Assembly (NCBI GenBank): GCA_027186245.1
Contig: CP114483.1
Span: 11,614,220-11,678,219 of the forward strand
DNA: 64,000 nt
Source: Coriaria nepalensis
Lineage: Eukaryota > Streptophyta > Magnoliopsida > Cucurbitales > Coriariaceae
Direction: 5' to 3'
In this document: in pieces, positions 10,521 to 23,584 of the stretch
Layout: each line of letters opens with the position of its first letter
Numbering within the stretch: position 1 is the first letter of the stretch
Program-made: the position numbers and the translations under genes
The notes under the pieces: generated by a model
Databases searched by the model: none
Seen by the model: the letters and a program-made list of their open reading frames with translations, nothing else
What the model was told of the DNA's origin: nothing

Positions 10521-13469
10521 ATTAATCTATTGAAGACAACGATGCATTTCCTTTAGCCTTAAAAAGCATGTCATTCAGTCTTTTCATGTCATTAAATTGT
10601 TTGAAAGCACGTCGAACCAAATCTATGTTTGCATTTAAAACACGACTTTCATGCATAACTTGCAAATGATCTATTGAAGGAAACTATGCATTTTTTTACC
10701 CTTAAAGTCGTATTATTGCGTCTCTTTTGGTCATTAAATCATTCAAAATCACTTCGAACGAAATTTGCCGTTTAAACATGACTTTCGTGTATAACTTGCC
10801 GTTGATTCTATTCAAGGCAACAATGCATTTGTTCAGCCTTAAAATCATGTCACTGAGTCTCTTGTAGTCATGAAATCATTCTAAATTAATCCGAACGAAT
10901 TCTATTTTCGCCCTTCAAACATGATTTTCTTACATAACTTGCAATTAATCTATTGAAGACAACAATGCATTCATTTAGCCTTAAAAGGCATGTCATTCAG
11001 TCTTTTCATGTCATTAAATTGTTTGAAAGCACGTCGAACCAAATCTATGTTTGCATTTAAAACACGACTTTCATGCATAACTTGCAAATGATATATTGAA
11101 GAAAACTATGCATTTTTTTAGCCTGAAAGTCGTATTATTGCGTCTCTTTTGGTCATTAAATCATTCAAAATCACTTCGTTCGAAATTCGTAGTTTAAACA
11201 TGACTCTCGTGCATAACTTGCCGTTGATCGATTCAAGGCAACAACGCATTTGTTTAGCCTTAAAATCATGTCACAGAGTCTCTTCTAGTCATGAAATCAT
11301 TCTAAATTAATCCGAACGAATTCTATTTTCGCTCTTCAAACATGATTTTCTTACATAACTTGCAATTAATCTATTGAAGACAACAATGCATTCATTTAGC
11401 ATTAAAAGGCATGTCATTCAGTCTTTTCATGTCATTAAATTGTTTGAAAGCACGTCGAACCAATTCTATGGTTGCATTTAAAACACGACTTTCATGCATA
11501 ACTTGCAAATGATCTATTGAAGAAAACTATGCATTTTTTTAGCCTTAAAGTCGTATTATTGCGTCTCTTTTAGTCATTAAATCATTCAAAATCACTTCGT
11601 ACGAAATTCGTAGTTTAAACATGACTTTCGTGCATAACTTGCCGTTGATCGATTCAAGGCAACATCGCATTTGTTTAGCCTTAAAATCATGTCATTGAGT
11701 CTCTTGTAGTCATGAAATCATTCTAAATTAATCCGAACGAATTCTATTTTCGCCCTTCAAACATGATTTTCTTACATAACTTGCAATTAATCTATTGAAG
11801 ACAACGATGCATTCCTTTAGCCTTAAAAAGCATGTCATTCAGTCTTTTCATGTCATTAAATTGTTTGAAAGCACGTCGAACCAAATCTATGTTTGCATTT
11901 AAAACACGACTTTCATGCATAACTTGCAAATGATCTATTGAAGGAAACTATGCATTTTTTTACCCTTAAAGTCGTATTATTGCGTCTCTTTTGGTCATTA
12001 AATCATTCAAAATCACTTCGAACGAAATTTGCCGTTTAAACATGACTTTCGTGCATAACTTGCCGTTGATCGATTCAAGGCAGCAACGCATTTGTGTAGC
12101 CTTAAAATCATGTCAATGAGTCTCTTGTAGTCATGAAATCATTCTAAATTAATCCGAATGAATTCTATTTTCGCCCTTCAAACATGATTTTCTTACATAA
12201 CTTGCAATTAATCTATTGAAGACAACAATGCATTCATTTAGCATTAAAAGGCATGTCATTCAGTCTTTTCATGTCATTAAATTGTTTGAAAGCACGTCGA
12301 ACCAAATCTATGTTTGCATTTAAAACACGACTTTCATGCATAACTTGCAAATGATCTATTGAAGAAAACTATGCATTTTTTTAGCCTTAAAGTCGTATTA
12401 TTGCGTCTCTTTTAGTCATTAAATCATTCAAAATCACTTCGAACGAAATTTGCAGTTTAAACATGACTTTCGTGCATAACTTGCCGTTGATCGATTCAAG
12501 GCAACAACGCATTTGTTTAGCCTTAAAATCATGTCATTGAGTCTCTTGTAGTCATGAAATCATTCTAAATTAATCCGAACGAATTCTATTTTCGCCCTTC
12601 AAACATGATTTTCTTACATAACTTGCAATTAATCTATTGAAGACAACGATGCATTCCTTTAGCCTTAAAAAGCATGTCATTCAGTCTTTTCATGTCATTA
12701 AATTGTTTGAAAGCACGTCGAACCAAATCTATGTTTGCATTTAAAACACGACTTTCATGCATAACTTGCAAAGGATCTATTGAAGGAAACTATGCATTTT
12801 TTTACCCTTAAAGTCGTATTATTGCGTCTCTTTTGGTCATTAAATCATTCAAAATCACTTCGAACGAAATTTGCCGTTTAAACATGACTTTCGTGTATAA
12901 CTTGCCGTTGATCGATTCAAGGCAACAATGCATTTGTTCAGCCTTAAAATCATGTCACTGAGTCTCTTGTAGTCACGAAATCATTCTAAATTAATCCGAA
13001 CGAATTCTATTTTCGCCCTTCAAACATGATTTTCTTACATAACTTGCAATTAATCTATTGAAGACAACAATGCATTCATTTAGCCTTAAAAGGCATGTCA
13101 TTCAGTCTTTTCATGTCATTAAATTGTTTGAAAGCACGTCGAACCAAATCTATGTTTGCATTTAAAACACGACTTTCATGCATAACTTGCAAATGATATA
13201 TTGAAGAAAACTATGCATTTTTTTTAGCCTTAAAGTCGTATTATTGCGTCTCTTTTGGTCATTAAATCATTCAAAATCACTTCGTTCGAAATTCGTAGTT
13301 TAAACATGACTCTCGTGCATAACTTGCCGTTGATCGATTCAAGGCAACAACGCATTTGTTTAGCCTTAAAATCATGTCACTGAGTCTCTTCTAGTCATGA
13401 AATCATTCTAAATTAATCCGAACGAATTCTATTATCGCCTTCAAACATGATTTTCTTACATAACTTGCA
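10521..13469 (+). repeat. HORs 26-32 with five-unit-spaced duplication
   Basis: HORs 26-28 (10521-11785) match HORs 31-33 (12628-13890). Shared markers are GAAGGAAAC with TCGTGTATAAC and GTTCAGCC, then GATATATTG with CTTCGTTCG and ATGACTCTCG, then AGCATTAAAAGG with ACATCGC. HOR 26 is 423 bp (an extra T in GCATTTCC and an extra base in GATTCTATTC). HORs 29-30 between them mix features of HOR 26 and HOR 24. Confidence 0.8.
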
Positions 13470-16400
13470 ATTAATCTATTGAAGACAACAATGCATTCAT
13501 TTAGCATTAAAAGGCATGTCATTCAGTCTTTTCATGTCATTAAATTGTTTGAAAGCACGTCGAACCAAATCTATGTTTGCATTTAAAACACGACTTTCAT
13601 GCATAACTTGCAAATGATCTATTGAAGAAAACTATGCATTTTTTTAGCCTTAAAGTCGTATTATTGCGTCTCTTTTAGTCATTAAATCATTCAAAATCAC
13701 TTCGTACGAAATTCGTAGTTTAAACATGACTTTCGTGCATAACTTGCCGTTGATCGATTCAAGGCAACATCGCATTTGTTTAGCCTTAAAATCATGTCAT
13801 TGAGTCTCTTGTAGTCATGAAATCATTCTAAATTAATCCGAACGAATTCTATTTTCGCCCTTCAAACATGATTTTCTTACATAACTTGCAATTAATCTAT
13901 TGAAGACAACAATGCATTCCTTTAGCCTTAAAACACATGTGATTCAGTCTTTTCATGTCATTAAAATGTTTGAAAGCACCTCGAACCAATTCTATGTTTG
14001 CATTGAAAACACGACTTTCATGCATAACTTGCAAATGATCTATTGAAGAAAACTATGCATTTTTTTAACCTTAAAGTCGTATTATTGCGTCCCTTTTAGT
14101 CATTAAATCATTTAAAATCACTCCGATCGAAATTCGCAGTTTAAACATGACTTTCGTGCATAACTTGCCGTTGATCGATTCAAGGCAGCAGCACATTTGT
14201 TTAGCCTTAAAATCATGTCATTGTGTCTCTTGTAGTCATGAAATCATTCTAAATTAATCCGAACGAATTTTATTTTCGCCCTTCAAACATGATTTTCTTA
14301 CATAACTTGCAATTAATCTATTGAAGACAACAATGCATTCCTTTAGCCTAAAAACACATGTGATTCAGTCTTTTCATGCCATTAAATTGTTTGAAAGCAC
14401 CTCGAACCAATTCTATGTTTGCATTGAAAACACGACTTTCATGCATAACTTGCAAATGATCTATTGAAGAAAACAATGCATTTTTTTTAACCTTAAAGTC
14501 ATATTATTGCGTCCCTTTTAGTCATTAAATCATTCAAAATCACTCCGATCGAAATTCGCAGTTTAAACATGACTTTCGTGCATAACTTGCCGTTGATCGA
14601 TTCAAGGCAGCAACACATTTGTTTGCCTTAAAGTCATGTCATTGAGTCTCTTGTAGTCATGAAATCATTCTAAATTAATCCGAACGAATTCTATTTTCGC
14701 CCTTCAAACATGATTTTCTTACATAACTTGCAATTAATCTATTGAAGACAACAATGCATTCCTTTAGCCTTAAAACACATGTGATTGAGTCTTTTCATGT
14801 CATTAAATTGTTTGAAAGCACGTCGAACCAAATCTATGTTTGCATTTCAAACACGACTTTCATGCATAACTTGCAAATGAATCTATTGAAGAAAACTATG
14901 CATTTTTTTACCCTTAAAGTCGTATTATTGCGTCTCTTTTGGTCATTAAATCATTCAAAATCACTTCGTACGAAATTCGCAGTTTAAACATGACTTTCGT
15001 GCATAACATGCCGTTGATCGATTCAAGGCAACAACGCATTTGTCTAGCCTTAAAATCATGTCATTGAGTCTCTTGTAGTCATGAAATCATTCTAAATTAA
15101 TCCGAACGAATTCTATTTTCGCACTTCAAACATGATTTTCTTACATAACTTGCAATTAATCTATTGAAGACAACGATGCATTCCTTTAGCCTTAAAAGGC
15201 ATGTCATTCAGTCTTTTCATGTCATTAAATTGTTTGAAAGCACGTCGAACCAAATCTATGTTTGCATTTAAAACACGACTTTCATGCATAACTTGCAAAT
15301 GATCTATTGAAGAAAACTATGCATTTTTTTAGCCTTAAAGTCGTATTGTTGCGTCTCTTTTGGTCATTAAATCATTCAAAATCACTTCGTACAAAATTCG
15401 CCGTTTAAACATGACTTTCGTGCATAACTTGCCGTTGATCGATTCAAGGCAACAACGCATTTGTTTAGCCTTAAAATCATGTCATTGAGTCTCTTGTAGT
15501 CATGAAATCATTCTAAATTAATCCGAACGAATTCTATTTTCGCCCTTCAAACATGATTTTCTTACATAACTTGCTATTATGTTATTGACGACAACAATGC
15601 AATTCCTTTAGCCTTAAAAAGCATGTCATTACGTCTTTTCATGTCATTAAATTGTTTGAAAGCCCGTCGAACCAAATCTATGTTTGCATTTAAAACACGA
15701 CTTTCATGCATAACTTGCAAATGATCTATTGAAGAAAACTATGCATTTTTTTAGCCTTAAATTCGTATTATTGCGTCTCTTTTAGTCATTAAATCATTCA
15801 AAATCACTTCAAACGAAATTTGCAGTTTAAACATGACTTTCGTGCATAACTTGCCGTTGACCGATTCAAGGCAACAACGCATTTGTTTAGCCTTAAAATC
15901 ATGTCACTGAGTCTCTTGTAGTCATGAAATCATTCTAAATTAATCCGAACGAATTCTATTTTCGCACTTCAAACATGATTTTCTTACATAACTTGCAAAT
16001 AATCTATTGAAGACAACGATGCATTCCTTTAGCCTTAAAAGGCATGTCATTCAGTCTTTTCATGTCATTAAATTGTTTGAAAGCACGTCGAACCAATTCT
16101 AATGTGTGCAGTTAAAACACGACTTTCATGCATAACTTGCAAATGATCTATTGAAGAAAACTATGCATTTTTTTAGCCTTAAAGTCGTATTATTGCGTCT
16201 CTTTTGGTCATTAAATCATTCAAAATCACTTCGAACGAAATTTGCCGTTTAAACATGACTTTCGTGCATAACTTGCCGTTGATCGATTCAAGGCAACAAC
16301 GCATTTGTTTAGCCTTAAAATCATGTCACTGAGTCTCTTGTAGTCATGAAATCATTCTAAATTAATCCGAACGAATTCTATTTTCGCCCTTTCAAACATG

Positions 16401-17120
16401 ATTTTTCTTACATAACTTGCAATTAATCTATTGAAGACAACAATGCATTCATTTAGCCTTAAAAGGCATGTCATTCGGTCTTTTCATGTCATTAATTGTT
16501 TGAAAGCACGTCGAACCAAATCTATGTTTGCATTTAAAACACGTCTTTCATGCATAACTTGCAATGATCTATTGAAGAAAACTATGCATTTTTTTAGCCT
16601 TAAAGTCGTATTATTGCGTTCTCTTTTTGGTCATTAAATCATTCAAAATCACTTCGTACGAAATTCGTAGTTTAAACATGACTTTCGTGGCATAACTTGC
16701 CGTTGATCGATTCAAGGCAACAACGCATTTGTTTAGCCTTAAAATCATGTCATTTGAGCCTCTTGTAGTCATGAAATCATTCTAAATTAATCCGAACGAA
16801 TTCTATTTTCACCCTTCAAACATGATTTTCTTACATAACTTGCAATTAATCTATTGAAGACAACGATGATTCCTTTAGCCTTAAAAAGCATGTCATTCAG
16901 TCTTTTCATGTCATTAAATTGTTTGAAAGCACGTCGAACCAAATCTATGTTTGCATTTAAAACACGACTTTCATGCATAACTTGCAAATGATCTATCGAA
17001 GAAAACTATGCATTTTTTTAACCTTAAAGTCGTATTATTGCGGCCCTTTTAGTCATTAAATCATTCAAAATCACTCCGATCGAAATTCGCAGTTTAAACA
17101 TGACTTTCGTGCATAACTTG
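13470..17120 (+). repeat. Long duplicated block, copy 2 (HORs 33-41)
   Basis: Second copy of the 5894-9540 block, with the same succession of unit subtypes. It is degraded from HOR 38 onward by private small changes, for example ATTATGTTATTGACG at 15576, CTAATGTGTGCAG at about 16100, and several one-base insertions in HORs 39 and 40. HOR 36 has an extra A in GCAAATGAATC. Confidence 0.85.
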
Positions 17121-20100
17121 CCGTTGATCGATTCAAGGCAACAACGCATTTGTTTAGCCTTAAAATCATGTCACTGAGTCTCTTGTAGTCATGAAATCAT
17201 TCTAAATTAATCCGAACGAATTCTATTTTCGCCCTTCAAACATGATTTTCTTACATAACTTGCAATTAATCTATTGAAGACAACAATGCATTCATTTAGC
17301 CTTAAAAGGCATGTCATTCAGTTCTTTTCATGTCATTAAATTGTTTGGAAGCACGTCGAACCAAATCTATGTTTGCATTTAAAACACGACTTTCGTGCAT
17401 AACTTGCAAATGATCTATTGAAGAAAACTATGCATTTTTTTAGCCTTGAAGTCGTATCATTGCGTCTCTTTTGGTCATTAAATCATTCAAAATCACTTCG
17501 TACGAAATTCGTAGTTTAAACATGACTTTCGTGCATAACTTGCCGTTGATCGATTCAAGGGCAACAACGCATTTGTTTAGCCTTAAAATCATGTCATTGA
17601 GTCTCTTGCAGTCATGAAATCGTTCTAAATGAATCCGAACGAATTCTATTTTCGCCCTTCAAACATGATTTTCTTACATAACTTGCAATTAATCTATTGA
17701 AGGCAACGATGCATTCCTTTAGCCTTAAAAAGCATGTCATTCAGTCTTTTCCATGTCATTAAATTGTTTGAAAGCACGTCGAACAAATCTATGTTTGCAT
17801 TTAAAACACGACTTTCATGCATAACTTGGCAAATGATCTATTGAAGAAAACTATGCATTTTTTTACCCTTAAAGTCGTATTATTGCGTCTCTTTTGGTCA
17901 TTAAATCATTCAAAATCACTTCGTACGAAATTCGCAGTTTAAACATGACTTTCGTGCATAACTTGCCGTTGATCGATTTTAAGGCAACAACGCATTTGTC
18001 TAGCCTTAAAATCATTCATTGACTCTCTTTTAGTCATGAAATCATTCTAAATTAATCCGAACGAATTCTATTTTCGCCCTTCAAACATGATTTTCTTACA
18101 TAACTTGCAATTAATCTATTGAAGACAAACAATGCAATTCCTTTAGCCTTAAAAGACATGTCATTCAGTCTTTTCATGTCATTAAATTGTTTGAAAGCAC
18201 GTCGAACCAATTTTATGTTTGCATTTAAAACACGACTTTCATGCATAACTTGCAAATGATCTATTGAAGAAAACTATGCATTTTTTTTAGTCTTAAAGTC
18301 GTATTATGTCGTCTCTTTTAGTCATTAAATCATTCAAAATCACTTCGTACGAAATTCGCAGTTTAAACATGACTTTCGTGCATAACTTGCCGTTGATCGA
18401 TTCAAGGCAGCAACGCATTTGTGTAGCCTTAAAATCATGTCAATGAGTCTCTTGTAGTCATGAAATCATTCTAAATTAATCCGAATGGAATTCTATTTTT
18501 CGCCCTTCAAACATGATTTTCTTACATAACTTGCAATTAATCTATTGAAGACAACGATGCATTCCTTTAGCCTTAAAAGGCATGTCATTCAGTCTTTTCA
18601 TGTCATATAATTGTTTGAAAGCACGTCGAACCAATTCTATGTTTGCATTTAAAACACGACTTTCATGCATAACTTGCAAATGATCTATTGAAGAAAACTA
18701 TGCATTTTTTAGCTTTAAAGTCGTATTATTGCGTCTCTTTGGTCATTAAATCATTCAAAATCACTTCGAACGAAATTTGCCGTTTAAACATGACTTTCGT
18801 GCATAACTTGCCGTTCATCGATTCAAGGCAACTATGCATTTGTTCAAGGCCTTAAAATCATGTCACTGAGTCTCTGGTAGTCATGAAATCATTCTAAATT
18901 AATCCGAACGAATTCTATTTTCGCCCTTCAAACATGATTTTCTTACATAACTTGCAATTAATCTATTGAAGACAACAATGCATTCATTTAGCCTTAAAAG
19001 GCATGTCATTCAGTCTTTTCATGTCATTAAATTGTTTGAAAGCACGCGAACCAAATCTATGTTTGCATTTAAAACACGACTTTCATGCATAACTTGCAAA
19101 TGATATATTGAAGAAACTATGCATTTTTTTAGCCTTAAAGTCGTATTATTGCGTCTCTTTTGGTCATTAAATCATTCAAAATCACTTCGTTCGAAATTCG
19201 TAGTTTAAACATGACTCTCGTGCATAACTTGCCGTTGATCGATTCAAGCAACAACGCATTTGTTTAGCCTTAAAATCATGTCATTGAGTCTCTTGTAGTC
19301 ATGAAATCATTCTAAATTAATCCGATACGAATTCTTTATTTTCGCCCTTCAAACATGATTTTCTTACATAACTTGCAATTAATCTATTGAAGACAACGAT
19401 GCATTCCTTTAGCCTTAAAAGGCATGTCATTCAGTCTTTTCATGTCATTAAATTTTTGAAGGCACTTCGAACCAATTCTATGTTTGCATTTAAAACACGA
19501 CTTTCATGCATAACTTGCAAATGATCTATTGAAGGAAACTATGCATTTTTTTACCCTTAAAGTCGTATTATTGCGTCTCTTTTGGTCATTAAATCATTCA
19601 AAATCACTTCGAACGAAATTTGCCGTTTAAACATGACTTTCGTGCATAACTTGCCGTTGATCGATTCAAGGCAACAATGCATTTGTTCAGCCTTAAAATC
19701 ATGTCACTGAGTCTCTTGTAGTCATGAAATCATTCTAAATTAATCCGAACGAATTCTATTTTCGCCCTTCAAACATGATTTTCTTACATAACTTGCAATT
19801 AATCTATTGAAGACAACAATGCATTCATTTAGCCTTAAAAGGCATGTCATTCAGTCTTTTCATGTCATTAAATTGTTTGGAAGCACGTCGAACCAAATCT
19901 ATGTTTGCATTTAAAACACGACTTTCATGCATAACTTGCAAATGATATATTGAAGAAAACTATGCATTTTTTTAGCCTTAAAGTCGTATTATTGCGTCTC
20001 TTTTGGTCATTAAATCATTCAAAATCACTTCGTTCGAAATTCGTAGTTTAAACATGACTTTCGTGCATAACTTGCCGTTGATCGATTCAAGGCAACAACG

Positions 20101-20218
20101 CATTTGTTTAGCCTTAAAATCATGTCATTGAGTCTCTTGTAGTCATGAAATCATTCTAAATTAATCCGAACGAATTCTATTTTCACCCTTCAAACATGAT
20201 TTTCTTACATAACTTGCA
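16845..20218 (+). repeat. Eight-HOR block, copy 1 (HORs 41-48), indel-rich
   Basis: These eight HORs correspond one-for-one with HORs 49-56. Shared rare markers include ATCGAAG with GCGGCCC (41/49), TTGGAAGCACG with CTTTCGTGCATAACTTGCAA and AAATCGTTCTAAATGAATCC (42/50), AAAAGACATG with TTTTATG (44/52), a six-T run in B (45/53), and GATATATTG with CTTCGTTCG (46/54, 48/56). Copy 1 is 3374 bp against 3366 bp for copy 2 and carries many private one-base indels in HORs 42-47. Confidence 0.9.
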
Positions 20219-23200
20219 ATTAATCTATTGAAGACAACGATGATTCCTTTAGCCTTAAAAAGCATGTCATTCAGTCTTTTCATGTCATTAAATTGTTTGA
20301 AAGCACGTCGAACCAAATCTATGTTTGCATTTAAAACACGACTTTCATGCATAACTTGCAAATGATCTATCGAAGAAAACTATGCATTTTTTTAACCTTA
20401 AAGTCGTATTATTGCGGCCCTTTTAGTCATTAAATCATTCAAAATCACTCCGATCGAAATTCGCAGTTTAAACATGACTTTCGTGCATAACTTGCCGTTG
20501 ATCGATTCAAGGCAACAACGCATTTGTTTAGCCTTAAAATCATGTCACTGAGTCTCTTGTAGTCATGAAATCATTCTAAATTAATCCGAACGAATTCTAT
20601 TTTCGCCCTTCAAACATGATTTTCTTACATAACTTGCAATTAATCTATTGAAGACAACAATGCATTCATTTAGCCTTAAAAGGCATGTCATTCAGTCTTT
20701 TCATGTCATTAAATTGTTTGGAAGCACGTCGAACCAAATCTATGTTTGCATTTAAAACACGACTTTCGTGCATAACTTGCAAATGATCTATTGAAGAAAA
20801 CTATGCATTTTTTTAGCCTTGAAGTCGTATCATTGCGTCTCTTTTGGTCATTAAATCATTCAAAATCACTTCGTACGAAATTCGTAGTTTAAACATGACT
20901 TTCGTGCATAACTTGCCGTTGATCGATTCAAGGCAACAACGCATTTGTTTAGCCTTAAAATCATGTCATTGAGTCTCTTGCAGTCATGAAATCGTTCTAA
21001 ATGAATCCGAACGAATTCTATTTTCGCCCTTCAAACATGATTTTCTTACATAACTTGCAATTAATCTATTGAAGGCAACGATGCATTCCTTTAGCCTTAA
21101 AAAGCATGTCATTCAGTCTTTTCATGTCATTAAATTGTTTGAAAGCACGTCGAACCAAATCTATGTTTGCATTTAAAACACGACTTTCATGCATAACTTG
21201 CAAATGATCTATTGAAGAAAACTATGCATTTTTTTACCCTTAAAGTCGTATTATTGCGTCTCTTTTGGTCATTAAATCATTCAAAATCACTTCGTACGAA
21301 ATTCGCAGTTTAAACATGACTTTCGTGCATAACTTGCCGTTGATCGATTTAAGGCAACAACGCATTTGTCTAGCCTTAAAATCATGTCATTGAGTCTCTT
21401 TTAGTCATGAAATCATTCTAAATTAATCCGAACGAATTCTATTTTCGCCCTTCAAACATGATTTTCTTACATAACTTGCAATTAATCTATTGAAGACAAC
21501 AATGCATTCCTTTAGCCTTAAAAGACATGTCATTCAGTCTTTTCATGTCATTAAATTGTTTGAAAGCACGTCGAACCAATTTTATGTTTGCATTTAAAAC
21601 ACGACTTTCATGCATAACTTGCAAATGATCTATTGAAGAAAACTATGCATTTTTTTAGCCTTAAAGTCGTATTATTTCGTCTCTTTTAGTCATTAAATCA
21701 TTCAAAATCACTTCGTACGAAATTCGCAGTTTAAACATGACTTTCGTGCATAACTTGCCGTTGATCGATTCAAGGCAGCAACGCATTTGTGTAGCCTTAA
21801 AATCATGTCAATGAGTCTCTTGTAGTCATGAAATCATTCTAAATTAATCCGAATGAATTCTATTTTCGCCCTTCAAACATGATTTTCTTACATAACTTGC
21901 AATTAATCTATTGAAGACAACGATGCATTCCTTTAGCCTTAAAAGGCATGTCATTCAGTCTTTTCATGTCATTAAATTGTTTGAAAGCACGTCGAACCAA
22001 TTCTATGTTTGCATTTAAAACACGACTTTCATGCATAACTTGCAAATGATCTATTGAAGAAAACTATGCATTTTTTAGCCTTAAAGTCGTATTATTGCGT
22101 CTCTTTTGGTCATTAAATCATTCAAAATCACTTCGAACGAAATTTGCCGTTTAAACATGACTTTCGTGCATAACTTGCCGTTCATCGATTCAAGGCAACA
22201 ATGCATTTGTTCAGCCTTAAAATCATGTCACTGAGTCTCTGGTAGTCATGAAATCATTCTAAATTAATCCGAACGAATTCTATTTTCGCCCTTCAAACAT
22301 GATTTTCTTACATAACTTGCAATTAATCTATTGAAGACAACAATGCATTCATTTAGCCTTAAAAGGCATGTCATTCAGTCTTTTCATGTCATTAAATTGT
22401 TTGAAAGCACGTCGAACCAAATCTATGTTTGCATTTAAAACACGACTTTCATGCATAACTTGCAAATGATATATTGAAGAAAACTATGCATTTTTTTAGC
22501 CTTAAAGTCGTATTATTGCGTCTCTTTTGGTCATTAAATCATTCAAAATCACTTCGTTCGAAATTCGTAGTTTAAACATGACTCTCGTGCATAACTTGCC
22601 GTTGATCGATTCAAGGCAACAACGCATTTGTTTAGCCTTAAAATCATGTCATTGAGTCTCTTGTAGTCATGAAATCATTCTAAATTAATCCGAACGAATT
22701 CTATTTTCGCCCTTCAAACATGATTTTCTTACATAACTTGCAATTAATCTATTGAAGACAACGATGCATTCCTTTAGCCTTAAAAGGCATGTCATTCAGT
22801 CTTTTCATGTCATTAAATTGTTTGAAAGCACGTCGAACCAATTCTATGTTTGCATTTAAAACACGACTTTCATGCATAACTTGCAAATGATCTATTGAAG
22901 GAAACTATGCATTTTTTTACCCTTAAAGTCGTATTATTGCGTCTCTTTTGGTCATTAAATCATTCAAAATCACTTCGAACGAAATTTGCCGTTTAAACAT
23001 GACTTTCGTGCATAACTTGCCGTTGATCGATTCAAGGCAACAATGCATTTGTTCAGCCTTAAAATCATGTCACTGAGTCTCTTGTAGTCATGAAATCATT
23101 CTAAATTAATCCGAACGAATTCTATTTTCGCCCTTCAAACATGATTTTCTTACATAACTTGCAATTAATCTATTGAAGACAACAATGCATTCATTTAGCC

Positions 23201-23584
23201 TTAAAAGGCATGTCATTCAGTCTTTTCATGTCATTAAATTGTTTGGAAGCACGTCGAACCAAATCTATGTTTGCATTTAAAACACGACTTTCATGCATAA
23301 CTTGCAAATGATATATTGAAGAAAACTATGCATTTTTTTAGCCTTAAAGTCGTATTATTGCGTCTCTTTTGGTCATTAAATCATTCAAAATCACTTCGTT
23401 CGAAATTCGTAGTTTAAACATGACTCTCGTGCATAACTTACCGTTGATCGATTCAAGGCAACAACGCATTTGTTTAGCCTTAAAATCATGTCACTGAGTC
23501 TCTTCTAGTCATGAAATCATTCTAAATTAATCCGAACGAATTCTATTTTCGCCCTTTAAACATGATTTTCTTACATAACTTGCA
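20219..23584 (+). repeat. Eight-HOR block, copy 2 (HORs 49-56)
   Basis: The clean counterpart of 16845-20218. Its only length changes are the one-base losses in HOR 49 (GATGATTCC) and HOR 53 (six-T run), and both are also present in copy 1. The two copies lie directly head to tail, as expected from one unequal crossover of eight units. Confidence 0.9.

Noticed and set aside
14742..14987. Plus-strand open frame of 81 codons, related to the one at 16431-16637
   Set aside because: It lies across monomers A and B and is kept open by private insertions or deletions in HORs 36 and 40. Other copies of the same sequence are interrupted, so nothing suggests selection for a protein.
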